Origin: REEP01 sp964517265 | GTDB taxonomy: Bacteria; Pseudomonadota; Alphaproteobacteria; Rhodospirillales; Defluviicoccaceae | Reading direction: 5' to 3' | Length of the DNA: 64,000 bases | Assembly: GCA_964517265.1 (NCBI GenBank) | Contig: CAZFBS010000010.1 | Span: 1-64,000 of the forward strand | In this document: one piece after another, positions 53,962 through 61,899 of the stretch | Layout: every line of letters starts with the position of its first letter | How positions within the stretch are numbered: position 1 is the stretch's first letter | Notes under the pieces: generated by a model | The model's database searches: none | Told to the model about the DNA's origin: nothing | What the model saw: the letters and a program-made list of their open reading frames with translations, nothing else | Made by a program: the position numbers and the translations under genes

Positions 53962-54100
53962 AACCCTTTTGGGTCATAAAGGGGTTGTCCCGCGAGCGTC
54001 CTGAGCGACCGGGGCGGAGCCTTCGAGGCTCTCCTTTCGCGGTCGCTCTTGACCTCCTCCTACCCAAACTTGAACCGCCCCTTTCTGGGGCGGTTTTTTT
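53962..54100 (+). ncRNA. candidate small RNA with anti-Shine-Dalgarno segment
   Basis: Three consecutive secondary-structure elements fill this gap. Hairpin 1 (53962-53986) pairs AACCCTTT with AAAGGGGTT. Hairpin 2 pairs GAGCGACC (54003-54010) with GGTCGCTC (54041-54048), with an inner GAGCC/GGCTC stem and TTCGA loop. Hairpin 3 is a classic terminator (54073-54100). Between the last two lies the unpaired segment GACCTCCTCCTACCC, whose ACCTCC equals the 16S 3'-end anti-Shine-Dalgarno. This composition (structured body, exposed CU-rich seed, terminator) suggests a trans-acting small RNA of the general type of alphaproteobacterial CCUCCUCCC RNAs, but no family match is claimed. The 5' end is not determined. 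The alternative is a 3' UTR of the aldo/keto reductase transcript. Confidence 0.5.
54073..54100 (+). terminator. Rho-independent terminator
   Basis: AACCGCCCC (54073-54081) pairs perfectly with GGGGCGGTT (54087-54095) around a five-base loop and runs into a seven-T tract ending at 54100. It ends the candidate small RNA and/or the aldo/keto reductase transcript. Confidence 0.92.
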
Positions 54101-54192
54101 GTGCGCAGGCGCCATCGCCGCGATCGAGCGCAACATCGCCAATGCTCAGAATTTTCTGGTGGCGCCACATCAACCGGATGAAGTCACCTTCC

Positions 54193-54678
54193 ATGAAGAT
54201 CCGCCCTTATCACGTTGCCGACGCCCCCCATCTCGCGAGGCTTTATCGACACTCCGTCATGGTTCTTGGTCTTCGCGATTATTCGTTTCGACAGGTTGAA
54301 GTCTGGGCTTTATTCGGCAGCCATCCGCGACGCTTCCATGAGAGGATTGCGGACGGTCGCGCCAGATTGGTTGCGGCCGATGATTGGGATTGCCCGACCA
54401 CATTTGCCGACCTGACGCAAGATGGACACCTTGATTTCCTCTATTGTTCTCCGGATGTGGCGGGTAGAGGCGTCGGCTCGATTGTATATGACGAGTTGGA
54501 AAAGACCGCGCGGAAACGCGGGATCGCTCGCTTGACTTCGCAGACCAGTGAAGGCGCGCAGCGCTTCTTCCGGAAAAAAGGCTTCATGGTGACGGAAAAA
54601 CGCGAGCTCAGGATCTCCGGGATTCGCATACACACCTGCGCGATGGAGAAAACGTTGGCTAACGGCGAAGGGACCTGA
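54193..54678 (+). CDS. GNAT-family N-acetyltransferase
   Basis: A 161-residue acetyltransferase using acetyl-CoA. The coenzyme A loop is in SPDVAGRGVGSIVYDELEKTARKRG (Q/RxxGxG/A type), followed by the beta-bulge region LTSQTSEGAQRFFRKKGF typical of this fold. Substrate unknown. The frame begins further upstream (54049), but ATG 54193 starts the domain at KIRPYHVADAPHLARLY. It lies about 90 bases after the terminator, so it has its own promoter. It converges with the small gene at 54715. Confidence 0.85.
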   Translation: MKIRPYHVADAPHLARLYRHSVMVLGLRDYSFRQVEVWALFGSHPRRFHERIADGRARLVAADDWDCPTTFADLTQDGHLDFLYCSPDVAGRGVGSIVYDELEKTARKRGIARLTSQTSEGAQRFFRKKGFMVTEKRELRISGIRIHTCAMEKTLANGEGT

Positions 54679-54714
54679 GCCCGCAAACAGAAGCCTGCCT
54701 CATCGTCATGCCGT

Positions 54715-55212
54715 TCACCCGGGAACAGGCGGGGCAAGAGGCGTCGATGCTGGATCGCCCTCCAACCGCTCCCTTGGCCGCGGGACAACACGAATATCAA
54801 CGAACACGTTCGAATGCGCGACCATGCTTCCGCTGTCCCAGTCGATGGCGTTGGCCTCGTTCCACATCTCCGGGGGCAAGGCAACGAGTTGTTGTGGCTG
54901 CGCACCGTTGCCGACAAAGCCGCACGCCCCAAGATCCCCCTTGCAAAGACGTTGCCGGACCGACTCCCGCGCTTCCTCGAGAAGGAATCCCTGCTCCTGC
55001 CATGCTTCCGCAAGCGCCTGCAGGCGGCTAATGCTCTCAATCCGATCAAACAACGGACTGCGGGGGTCGATCTGGAGACGGTGGCAGTCCTTGAGAACGC
55101 GAGCACGCGTTTCCGCCCAGTGGCGGCCGATCTCCGAGGTCTCTACCACCTCGGCCAATGTCATCCCGCTCCGCCACACCTCATAAGGAGTCAACGACAT
55201 TGTCCGCCGCAA
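54715..55212 (-). CDS. hypothetical protein downstream of galU
   Basis: A 165-residue protein with no recognised family. The N-terminal half is helical and charged (RSGMTLAEVVETSEIGRHW). The second half, CGFVGNGAQPQQLVALPPEMW followed by VFVDIRVVPR, looks like a compact beta-rich domain with two cysteines. No signal peptide, membrane helix or catalytic motif is visible. It begins 24 bases after the galU stop on the same strand, so it is probably the last gene of that transcript. Codon use matches its neighbours, which supports a real gene. Function unknown. Confidence 0.62.
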   Translation of the reverse strand: MRRTMSLTPYEVWRSGMTLAEVVETSEIGRHWAETRARVLKDCHRLQIDPRSPLFDRIESISRLQALAEAWQEQGFLLEEARESVRQRLCKGDLGACGFVGNGAQPQQLVALPPEMWNEANAIDWDSGSMVAHSNVFVDIRVVPRPRERLEGDPASTPLAPPVPG

Positions 55213-55236
55213 CGCGCCGACGGAGCGGCAACGGGA

Positions 55237-56118
55237 TCAGCCCCGCACCTCCGCAAGGAACCGCTCGATCAGCGCAACCATGTCATCTCTCATGGACTCG
55301 TGAGCCAGTGCGAAGGCGATGTTGGCTTCCACGAAGCCCAACTTGTTGCCGCAATCAAAGCGCCGACCTTCAAAACGGACCGCATGCAACGGTAGCCGCT
55401 CGAGGGTTGTCGCGATCGCATCCGTCAGCTGAATCTCGCCACCCGCCCCCGGCTTCTGATTCTCAAGCGCCTGAATTACGTCCGGCTGCAGGATGTAGCG
55501 GCCAATCACTGCTAGGGTGGAGGGGGCCCGCTCCGGCGACGGTTTCTCGACAATTCCCCGAACCTCAGTGACCGCCGCGCTCTCATCAGTGACATCAACA
55601 ATGCCGTAGCGGGAGGTATGCTCTCGTGGCACCGACTCAACTGCGACCACGTTGCCCCCCGTCCGCTGATAGACCTCCAGCAGCTGCTTCATGCAGGGAG
55701 TCTTGCACAACATCAAGTCGTCCGGAAGAAGCACCGCCACCGGTTCGCTGTTGATCAGGTTCGATGCGCACCAAATCGCATGCCCGACCCCGAGCGGGAC
55801 TGATTGACGCACGTAGGCATACTGCCCGGGATCGAGGGAGGCTTCCTGGACCGCCTCCAGCGCATCGCTCTTTCCTTTCTCTTCCAACGCATCCTGGAGA
55901 TGGACACGCTCGTCAAAATGCTGCTCGATGGCTTTCTTATCGGGCCCGATGACGAAGATCAGTGTCTCGATCCCTGCCGCCAACGCCTCCTCAACAGCAT
56001 ATTGGATGAGGGGCTTGTCAACGATGGTCAGCATCTCATTTGGCACCGCCTTGGTTGCCGGAAGCAGCCGGGTTCCGAGTCCGCCGACCGGGAGGATGGC
56101 TTTTCGAACAGGCTTCAC
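55237..56118 (-). CDS. galU: UTP-glucose-1-phosphate uridylyltransferase
   Basis: GalU makes UDP-glucose, the donor for glycans, exopolysaccharide and trehalose. The 293-residue protein has the nucleotide loop LPVGGLGTRLLPATKAVPNEML with the catalytic lysine nearby, VEEALAAGIETLIFVIGPDK, PLGVGHAIWCA, and the GEIQLTDAIA and CGNKLGFVEAN segments. It is full length. The start is GTG 56118, supported by AAGGAGGG seven bases upstream and by homology; the longer frame to 56151 is not used. otsA ends 40 bases upstream, and the pair is probably co-transcribed: GalU would supply the UDP-glucose used by OtsA. Confidence 0.96.
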   Translation of the reverse strand: MKPVRKAILPVGGLGTRLLPATKAVPNEMLTIVDKPLIQYAVEEALAAGIETLIFVIGPDKKAIEQHFDERVHLQDALEEKGKSDALEAVQEASLDPGQYAYVRQSVPLGVGHAIWCASNLINSEPVAVLLPDDLMLCKTPCMKQLLEVYQRTGGNVVAVESVPREHTSRYGIVDVTDESAAVTEVRGIVEKPSPERAPSTLAVIGRYILQPDVIQALENQKPGAGGEIQLTDAIATTLERLPLHAVRFEGRRFDCGNKLGFVEANIAFALAHESMRDDMVALIERFLAEVRG

Positions 56119-56158
56119 GGTGCTTCCCTCCTTACCTGCGCAGTGCCGCAATCCGGGG

Positions 56159-57562
56159 TCAGTGCTCGGCCATCGCAGATGTCCGCGTCGCCGGGTCCAT
56201 GGCGCGTAAGTCGCTCACAAAACGCTGCCCCCAATGATGAATGGTGTTCTGGCGCAGATTCTCTATTGAATGGCGCCATCGCGCGATCCGCTCGTCCAGT
56301 GGCATCTCCACCGCCATGCAAATTGCCTCCGCCATCCCATCGACATCATGAGGATTGACGATCAGCGCACCATCCATTTCCTCGGCGGCGCCGGAAAAGC
56401 GGGACAACACCAAAACACCCGGATCTTCCGGATGCTGGGCAGCCACATATTCTTTGGCGACCATGTTCATCCCATCGCGGAGAGGCGTGACCAAAGCGAC
56501 CCGGCTCAGGCGATAGATCGCAGCCAAGCGCCGATGGCGGAATAACTTGTTGATGTAGAAAAGAGGAACCCAGTCCAATTCCGTGTACTGTCCGTTGATG
56601 CGCCCGCAGATCGCTTCCAGTTCCGAGCGCATATCCACATACTCTGGGACATTTTCACGAGAAGGCGCGGCGATCTGCAGGAAGGAGACTCGACCACGTT
56701 GGGAGGGATTACGCTCCAAGAAGGTCTCAAAAGCCCGAAATCGTTCGGCAATTCCCTTGGTATAATCGAGCCGGTCCACTCCAACGATCCAGGTTCTCTC
56801 GCCCAGGCGTTGGGCCAAGCGATGGATTAGGCGCGCGTACCGGGGGGATGCGGTTTTACCGGCAAAATCATCAACGTCGATCCCAATCGGATAGGCGGCT
56901 ACTCTTACATCATGGTCGCCAAAGCGCAGTCGACCGCCGGCAAGCTGCCCCGCACCGACTTCCTCGGTGGCAAAACGACTAAAGTTCCGCGCATCCCTGC
57001 GTGTCTGGAATCCTAGCAGGTCAAAGCTGGCTAGGCCATCGGTCAGTTGTTGATACCACGGCACGGCCAGGAAAACCTCCGGCGGTGGGAACGGGATGTG
57101 CAGGAAAAAGCCGAGAGGGGCGGCAACGCCTAAGTCCCGCAGCGCCCGAGCCAGCAGGAACAGATGGTAGTCGTGAATCCAGATGATGTCGTCTTTGGCA
57201 AGAAGAGGTTGCAGCCTCTCCGCGAACAGGCGATTGACCCGCCGATAGGCCTCGAACTCCTCGGCATTGAACGTGGTCAAATCAAGCCGATTGTGGAATA
57301 GCGGCCACAGCGCGCGGTTGGCCAAACCTTCGTAGTATCCTTTGTAATCGGCTTCTGAAAGATTGAAGGTGGCGAGCGTAAAGGCGTCCGTCTTGCGAAT
57401 TTCGATCTCAGCAGAGGGTTCCTCCTGCGTCTCGCCGCTCCAGCCAAACCAGAGCCCACCCGTCTCTTCCAGCGCAGCCGCAACCCCGACGGCCAAGCCG
57501 CCCGCAGCAGCATCCCGATCCAGTGCCGGGACCCGATTGGAAACGACGACAAGACGTCCCAT
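56159..57562 (-). CDS. otsA: trehalose-6-phosphate synthase
   Basis: OtsA couples UDP-glucose and glucose-6-phosphate to trehalose-6-phosphate. The 467-residue GT20 enzyme opens MGRLVVVSNRVP, and shows the glucose-6-phosphate/UDP site motifs AGGLAVGV, WFGWSGET, WIHDYHLFLLARALR, FLHIPFPPPEVF, DRLDYTKGI and TPLRDGMNMVAKEYVA. It is a single-domain protein without a fused phosphatase; no otsB is adjacent. The start at 57562 has GGGGAG six bases upstream; the longer frame is not needed. It is followed by galU 40 bases on. Confidence 0.95.
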   Translation of the reverse strand: MGRLVVVSNRVPALDRDAAAGGLAVGVAAALEETGGLWFGWSGETQEEPSAEIEIRKTDAFTLATFNLSEADYKGYYEGLANRALWPLFHNRLDLTTFNAEEFEAYRRVNRLFAERLQPLLAKDDIIWIHDYHLFLLARALRDLGVAAPLGFFLHIPFPPPEVFLAVPWYQQLTDGLASFDLLGFQTRRDARNFSRFATEEVGAGQLAGGRLRFGDHDVRVAAYPIGIDVDDFAGKTASPRYARLIHRLAQRLGERTWIVGVDRLDYTKGIAERFRAFETFLERNPSQRGRVSFLQIAAPSRENVPEYVDMRSELEAICGRINGQYTELDWVPLFYINKLFRHRRLAAIYRLSRVALVTPLRDGMNMVAKEYVAAQHPEDPGVLVLSRFSGAAEEMDGALIVNPHDVDGMAEAICMAVEMPLDERIARWRHSIENLRQNTIHHWGQRFVSDLRAMDPATRTSAMAEH

Positions 57563-57736
57563 CACGAACTCCCCGTCTGTGACGCCCCCCGATCGCCAGC
57601 ACCTCGCTGCCTGACAAGGGGCCAAAGAACCTGGAAGACAAGATCCTGAAGTCGCAGCGCCGACTGGAAAATCAGCAGCAAACATCACTCCGCTGCGGCC
57701 GTCCCTATCCTGTGACAGGCTGCTCTCCTTACGAAG

Positions 57737-58618
57737 CTAACGCCCTCTGGCAGGCGGTGTTGCCAGCGGGGCCGGCCCCCCCGCGCCACGACCATTTGGA
57801 GACATCGGCTCTGCGTCCTGCTGCGGAGGCCGCCGCACCCGGGCTTGTTCCGTCATACAGATCCCGCGCCTGCTCGCACGGATGAAGTCGACCATCTCGC
57901 GAACTTCCGTGGCCATCGGCCGGCTTTCCAGTTCTTCGAGACAGGTGAACAGCGGTCGATCTCGCCGGAACAGGATCCGGTAGGCCTGATGCAGTTCCCG
58001 AATAATCCCAGGGGCGAAACCACCCCGCCGAAGACCGATCTTGTTCAAGCCCCGCAGCATGTTGGTCTGATCGACGACGGCAAAAGGAATGACGTCCTTG
58101 CCTACGGCCGTCAATCCGCGGACCATTACCCGCCTACCGATGCGAACGAATTGATGGATCGCGCAGTTTCCAGAGATGAATGCATTGTCGCCAACCTCCA
58201 CATGTCCCGCCAGCAAGGCGCCATTGGCCAGCACCACCTGAGCCCCGAGTCGGCAGTCGTGGCCGACATGGCTTGAGCCCATCAGAAAGCAGCCGTCACC
58301 GACGATCGTCTCGCCCCCACTGTCCTTGGCCCGGTGGATGGATACATACTCCCGGATGACATTGCCCTTGCCGATGACTACCCGGCTGTCGACCGGCGTC
58401 CACCCGAGGATCTGGGGATCACCGCCGAGTTGGACGCACATGCCGATCCGGTTGTCGGGTCCGAGCACCGTCATCCTGCCGATAAAGCTGTGCGGCCCGA
58501 TTTCGCTGAAGTCGCCGATCACGGCATCGTCTTCAATCGTCACTCCAGCGGCTACGCGGACGCCAGAGCCTAGTATCACCCGCTCACCAATGATGGCGGT
58601 GGGATGGATGTCGGTCAT
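57737..58618 (-). CDS. lpxA: LpxA-type UDP-N-acetylglucosamine acyltransferase
   Basis: LpxA adds the first acyl chain to UDP-GlcNAc, opening lipid A synthesis. The 293-residue protein is a hexapeptide-repeat left-handed beta-helix (repeats from IHPTAIIGERVILGSG onward), with the catalytic histidine in SSHVGHDC and the HQFVRIGRRVMVRGL segment. The C-terminal helical region (GFAPGIIRELHQAYRILFRRDRPLFT) fits LpxA. The C-terminal tail of about 30 residues is unusual. It is not beside lpxD, fabZ or lpxB, so it may be a second copy or a variant with another acyl acceptor. The start is ATG 58618 with AAGGAAAAG upstream. Confidence 0.88.
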   Translation of the reverse strand: MTDIHPTAIIGERVILGSGVRVAAGVTIEDDAVIGDFSEIGPHSFIGRMTVLGPDNRIGMCVQLGGDPQILGWTPVDSRVVIGKGNVIREYVSIHRAKDSGGETIVGDGCFLMGSSHVGHDCRLGAQVVLANGALLAGHVEVGDNAFISGNCAIHQFVRIGRRVMVRGLTAVGKDVIPFAVVDQTNMLRGLNKIGLRRGGFAPGIIRELHQAYRILFRRDRPLFTCLEELESRPMATEVREMVDFIRASRRGICMTEQARVRRPPQQDAEPMSPNGRGAGGPAPLATPPARGR

Positions 58619-58849
58619 GTTCTTTTCCTTTTTTCCGGACAGCGGCACGCCTGCCCCGTTCAGGAGATGGGTTCCGGTGGTGTCGGATATTCGTGATGGT
58701 TCCATCATTGGGCATCCATCCGTTTGGGTGGATTGATTTTCGAGCCCACAAGCCCACGTAGCATTGTTATTCTGAACGGATCGCCAAGATGAGAACAGCA
58801 GGCCGTGCCCCATTTGTCGCCACAGCAAGCGCTACGCCAAGGAGAAGGC

Positions 58850-60220
58850 ATGACAACGTTGTCAATCGAAGCTGTCCACGTGATCGGCGGCGGCCTCGCT
58901 GGCAGCGAATCGGCATGGCAACTGGCCCGCTTTGGTGTTCCGGCAATTCTTCATGAAATGCGTCCGGTGAAGACGACGCACGCGCACCGCACGGACGCAC
59001 TGGCGGAATTGGTCTGCTCAAATTCGTTCCGGTCTGATGATGCCGCGGGGAGCGCAATTGGCCTGCTCCATGAAGAAATGCGACGGATGGGATCTTTGGT
59101 GATGGCTGCTGCCGACGCCACCCGTGTTCCTGCAGGCTCAGCGCTCGCCGTCGACCGTGACCACTTTAGCAGCGTCGTCCAGAATGCGCTGGCGAATCAG
59201 CCGCTGATCACAATCTGCCGGGAGGAAATCGCTGGTCTGCCGCCCAATTCCTGGAGCAGCGTCATCATCGCGACCGGTCCCTTGACATCGTCCGGCTTGG
59301 CCGGCGCTCTGCAGGATCTGACCGGGGAGACATCCCTTGCGTTTTTTGACGCCATCGCGCCAGTAGTGGATCGAGAGAGCATCGACTTCTCGAAGGCTTG
59401 GTTCCAGTCCCGCTACGACAAGGGGAGCGGCTCCGATTACATCAACTGCCCCCTGACCAAGGAAGAGTACGAGGCGTTTATCGATGCTCTTATTGAGGCG
59501 GAGAGAATGCCTTTTCGCGAGTGGGAAGAAAACACCCCCTACTTCGAAGGTTGTCTGCCGATCGAGGTAATGGCGGAGCGCGGCCGCCGCACCCTCGCAT
59601 TTGGCCCGATGAAGCCGGTCGGTCTCAGCAATCCTCACGACGGCGGTCGCCGACCTCATGCGGTCGTTCAGCTTCGCCAGGATAACGCTCTCGCCACTCT
59701 CTACAATATGGTCGGCTTTCAGACCAAGCTGAAGCACGGGGAACAGGTGCGGGTATTCCGGATGATCCCCGGTCTCCAAAACGCAACGTTTGCGCGCCTA
59801 GGCGGGATCCATCGCAACACGTTTGTCAACAGCCCCAAAATCCTTGATGAAACGTTGAGACTGAAGACACGTCCCGCGCTGCGACTTGCCGGTCAGATTA
59901 CCGGCTGCGAAGGCTATGTCGAAAGCGCCGCAATCGGGCTGCTGGCTGGCCGCTTCGCTGCGGCTGGCCAATGTGGCAAGGCTCCTCGCATTCCTCCACC
60001 GACAACAGCTTTCGGCGCCTTGTTGAACCACATCACTCAAGGTGCAGTCGCGGAAACCTTCCAGCCGATGAACATCAACTTCGGGCTTTTTCCGCCAGTG
60101 TCCGCGCCAAGTACCGTCCGATCCGCATCACGCCGTGAGCGGCAGGCGGCCCTGTGCGAGAGGGCGCTGCGCGATCTTCGCGGCTACGCTGAGGCCGATG
60201 ACACGCTCCCGGCGCAATGA
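58850..60220 (+). CDS. trmFO: methylenetetrahydrofolate-tRNA-(uracil-5-)-methyltransferase
   Basis: TrmFO makes ribothymidine-54 in the tRNA T-loop using methylene-folate and FADH2. The 456-residue protein begins with the FAD motif VIGGGLAGSESAWQLA, then LVCSNSFRSDDA (catalytic cysteine region), SDYINCPLTKEEYEAFIDALIEAE, the second conserved block PYFEGCLPIEVMAERG, and the C-terminal GQITGCEGYVESAA. Size and order are normal. ATG 58850 has AAGGAGAAGG directly upstream. It is divergent from lpxA over 231 bases and converges with the small secreted-protein gene at 60288. Confidence 0.96.
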   Translation: MTTLSIEAVHVIGGGLAGSESAWQLARFGVPAILHEMRPVKTTHAHRTDALAELVCSNSFRSDDAAGSAIGLLHEEMRRMGSLVMAAADATRVPAGSALAVDRDHFSSVVQNALANQPLITICREEIAGLPPNSWSSVIIATGPLTSSGLAGALQDLTGETSLAFFDAIAPVVDRESIDFSKAWFQSRYDKGSGSDYINCPLTKEEYEAFIDALIEAERMPFREWEENTPYFEGCLPIEVMAERGRRTLAFGPMKPVGLSNPHDGGRRPHAVVQLRQDNALATLYNMVGFQTKLKHGEQVRVFRMIPGLQNATFARLGGIHRNTFVNSPKILDETLRLKTRPALRLAGQITGCEGYVESAAIGLLAGRFAAAGQCGKAPRIPPPTTAFGALLNHITQGAVAETFQPMNINFGLFPPVSAPSTVRSASRRERQAALCERALRDLRGYAEADDTLPAQ

Positions 60221-60287
60221 TCGCATCGCCAATGATCCCATTTGTCACGAAGGGTAACGTCGGCGAAGAACGCAAGTCCGTCGACTT

Positions 60288-60842
60288 TCAACGCGGTTTG
60301 ACAAAGATGTTCGGGTTCAGCTTGCTCTTGCCGGTCGCGGCACCGAATCCGGCAACGGTATTAGAGCCGCAATTCTGGACGCCATCCAGCCCCTCATTCG
60401 CTGCAACTTCGATGAGTTGGCCAAGACTGGAATTGGCCTTATCGAGCGCCCTGGCGAACAGCAGGGCGCTTTGCCGGCAAAATCCGTAGCGCTCGGTCAC
60501 GCTGCGTTGTGAAGCCTCATTGGCGAGCCGCGTCACCAGCGCGTTCATATGGGTCGTTCCGGCGCGTCCATGACGGCGGTCATACAGCTCGCGGAGCGAC
60601 TGCCCTTGCTTGATCAGTTCACTGCGGTACTTCGCGACGAATTCGTTGTAGAGGCGATGATTGTTGCATGCCAGCGCCCCGACCATCAACTCGGTTTGGA
60701 GGACACGGGTGTTTAGCGCCATCTGGTCGGCAGGCCGCGAGCAGCTTTCGGCAGCCTCCGCGCGGCTGCCCAAGATGGTCAAGAAAACGGCCGCGATAAG
60801 AAAAATCGGACGGCAAGGGATGCGGCATTCCGCCAAGGTCAT
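60288..60842 (-). CDS. secreted hypothetical protein, cysteine-containing
   Basis: A 184-residue protein with an N-terminal signal peptide (MTLAECRIPCRPIFLIAAVF..., cleavage near SRAEAAES). The mature part is helical with cysteines in ESCSRPADQ, ALACNNHRLYNEF, RYGFCRQSALLFA and VQNCGSN, which could form disulfides in the periplasm. No enzyme motif is seen. It resembles small conserved secreted proteins of Alphaproteobacteria of unknown role. ATG 60842 gives a conventional signal peptide; a longer frame to 60878 is possible. It ends about 68 bases beyond the trmFO stop, transcribed toward it. Confidence 0.68.
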   Translation of the reverse strand: MTLAECRIPCRPIFLIAAVFLTILGSRAEAAESCSRPADQMALNTRVLQTELMVGALACNNHRLYNEFVAKYRSELIKQGQSLRELYDRRHGRAGTTHMNALVTRLANEASQRSVTERYGFCRQSALLFARALDKANSSLGQLIEVAANEGLDGVQNCGSNTVAGFGAATGKSKLNPNIFVKPR

Positions 60843-61245
60843 ACCGTTCAAGATCTGGACCTCCTGCTCTCGAAACAACGGACAAGCCCATTAATGGCAG
60901 TTCCGCCGCAAACACGCAAAAGATAGATGCATGATGATGAAGTGCCCTCGAGAACAACCGCGTCCTCCTCAGAAATGGCCTGTTTTTGCCCAAACTGAGG
61001 CCGAAGCATGTCCACCTCGGCCGCGCCGGTAGGATCTTTCTGCGTCCAAATGGCAGCGACCTGCCCCTGGTGATTCGCCATCGAAAGCGGTATGGCAGCG
61101 TTCAGACGGCAGCAACGGGGCAGACAGCATCGAGCGCATGACGATGCCTCACCCGCCGGAATTGTCTTTCGTTCCGGTATTGTGCGCATGCAAATATGCG
61201 GGCATGATATGGCGCGTTGCAACAACCTGCGATGGATGCATCCTT
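60843..61245. other. divergent intergenic region between two secreted-protein genes
   Basis: About 400 bases with no supported coding region, RNA or terminator. It should contain the divergent promoters for the flanking genes; no clear operator was recognised. Confidence 0.35.
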
Positions 61246-61899
61246 ATGAGACAATTCATGCGTAGCCGGGGACTGACGTGGGCAGCTATCTGCGCCGGCA
61301 TTCTCGCCGGTTCCGCTCTTGCTGCAGCAGGTCCGGTCGCGGCACAACAGACGGAACCGGCAGCGGGTAAAAAACATGCTGGCGACGCAACGCGCAGCCT
61401 CTTCGACGCTGTTCAAGCAAACGATCTGGCTGCGGTTCAGGCGAGCATCGCGGCGGGCGCAGACATTTCGGCGCGAGACCAGTGGGGATTGACGCCGATC
61501 GACTTGGCCATTGACAAGAGTTATTTCGATGTTGCGCATTTTCTTCTGTCGATGCGCAACTTCCAGCAAGGCGCCGGTTCGTCGCGAGGCGCAACCGCGG
61601 CGCCCCAGTCCGCTTTCGGGCCGCGAGCTGCCCCATCGGCTGCGAACGCTCCTCAAGAGCGCCGAACGCGGACCGAACCTTCCCGCCCTGCGCCTGTCAT
61701 GTCCCAAGATCCGGCTCATCCGGCCGAGGTGAAGCGCCCGCGGCCTGCCAACCGCTGGCCGGCCGACCAGCCCAACCCCTTTGATCCTGCGCGCCCGGCA
61801 CCCGGCGCGGTGCTGCCAGCTGATAGGGCAGATAGTGCAGAGAGGGGGTTTCGGGGGACCGGCCATACCGCATCTGCCGAGCGGCCGCAGCTTCAGTAG
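61246..61899 (+). CDS. secreted protein with a single ankyrin repeat pair and Pro-rich tail
   Basis: A 217-residue protein. An N-terminal signal peptide (MRQFMRSRGLTWAAICAG, cleavage near VAAQQTEP) is followed by an ankyrin unit LFDAVQANDLAAVQASIAAG and DLAIDKSYFDVAHFLLSM, then a low-complexity tail rich in Pro, Ala and Arg (from about residue 115). Ankyrin units mediate protein contacts; one pair is fewer than a stable free-standing repeat domain usually needs. The start is uncertain between ATG 61246 and 61258. The stop overlaps by seven bases the convergent prenyl-synthase-fold gene. Confidence 0.72.
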   Translation: MRQFMRSRGLTWAAICAGILAGSALAAAGPVAAQQTEPAAGKKHAGDATRSLFDAVQANDLAAVQASIAAGADISARDQWGLTPIDLAIDKSYFDVAHFLLSMRNFQQGAGSSRGATAAPQSAFGPRAAPSAANAPQERRTRTEPSRPAPVMSQDPAHPAEVKRPRPANRWPADQPNPFDPARPAPGAVLPADRADSAERGFRGTGHTASAERPQLQ

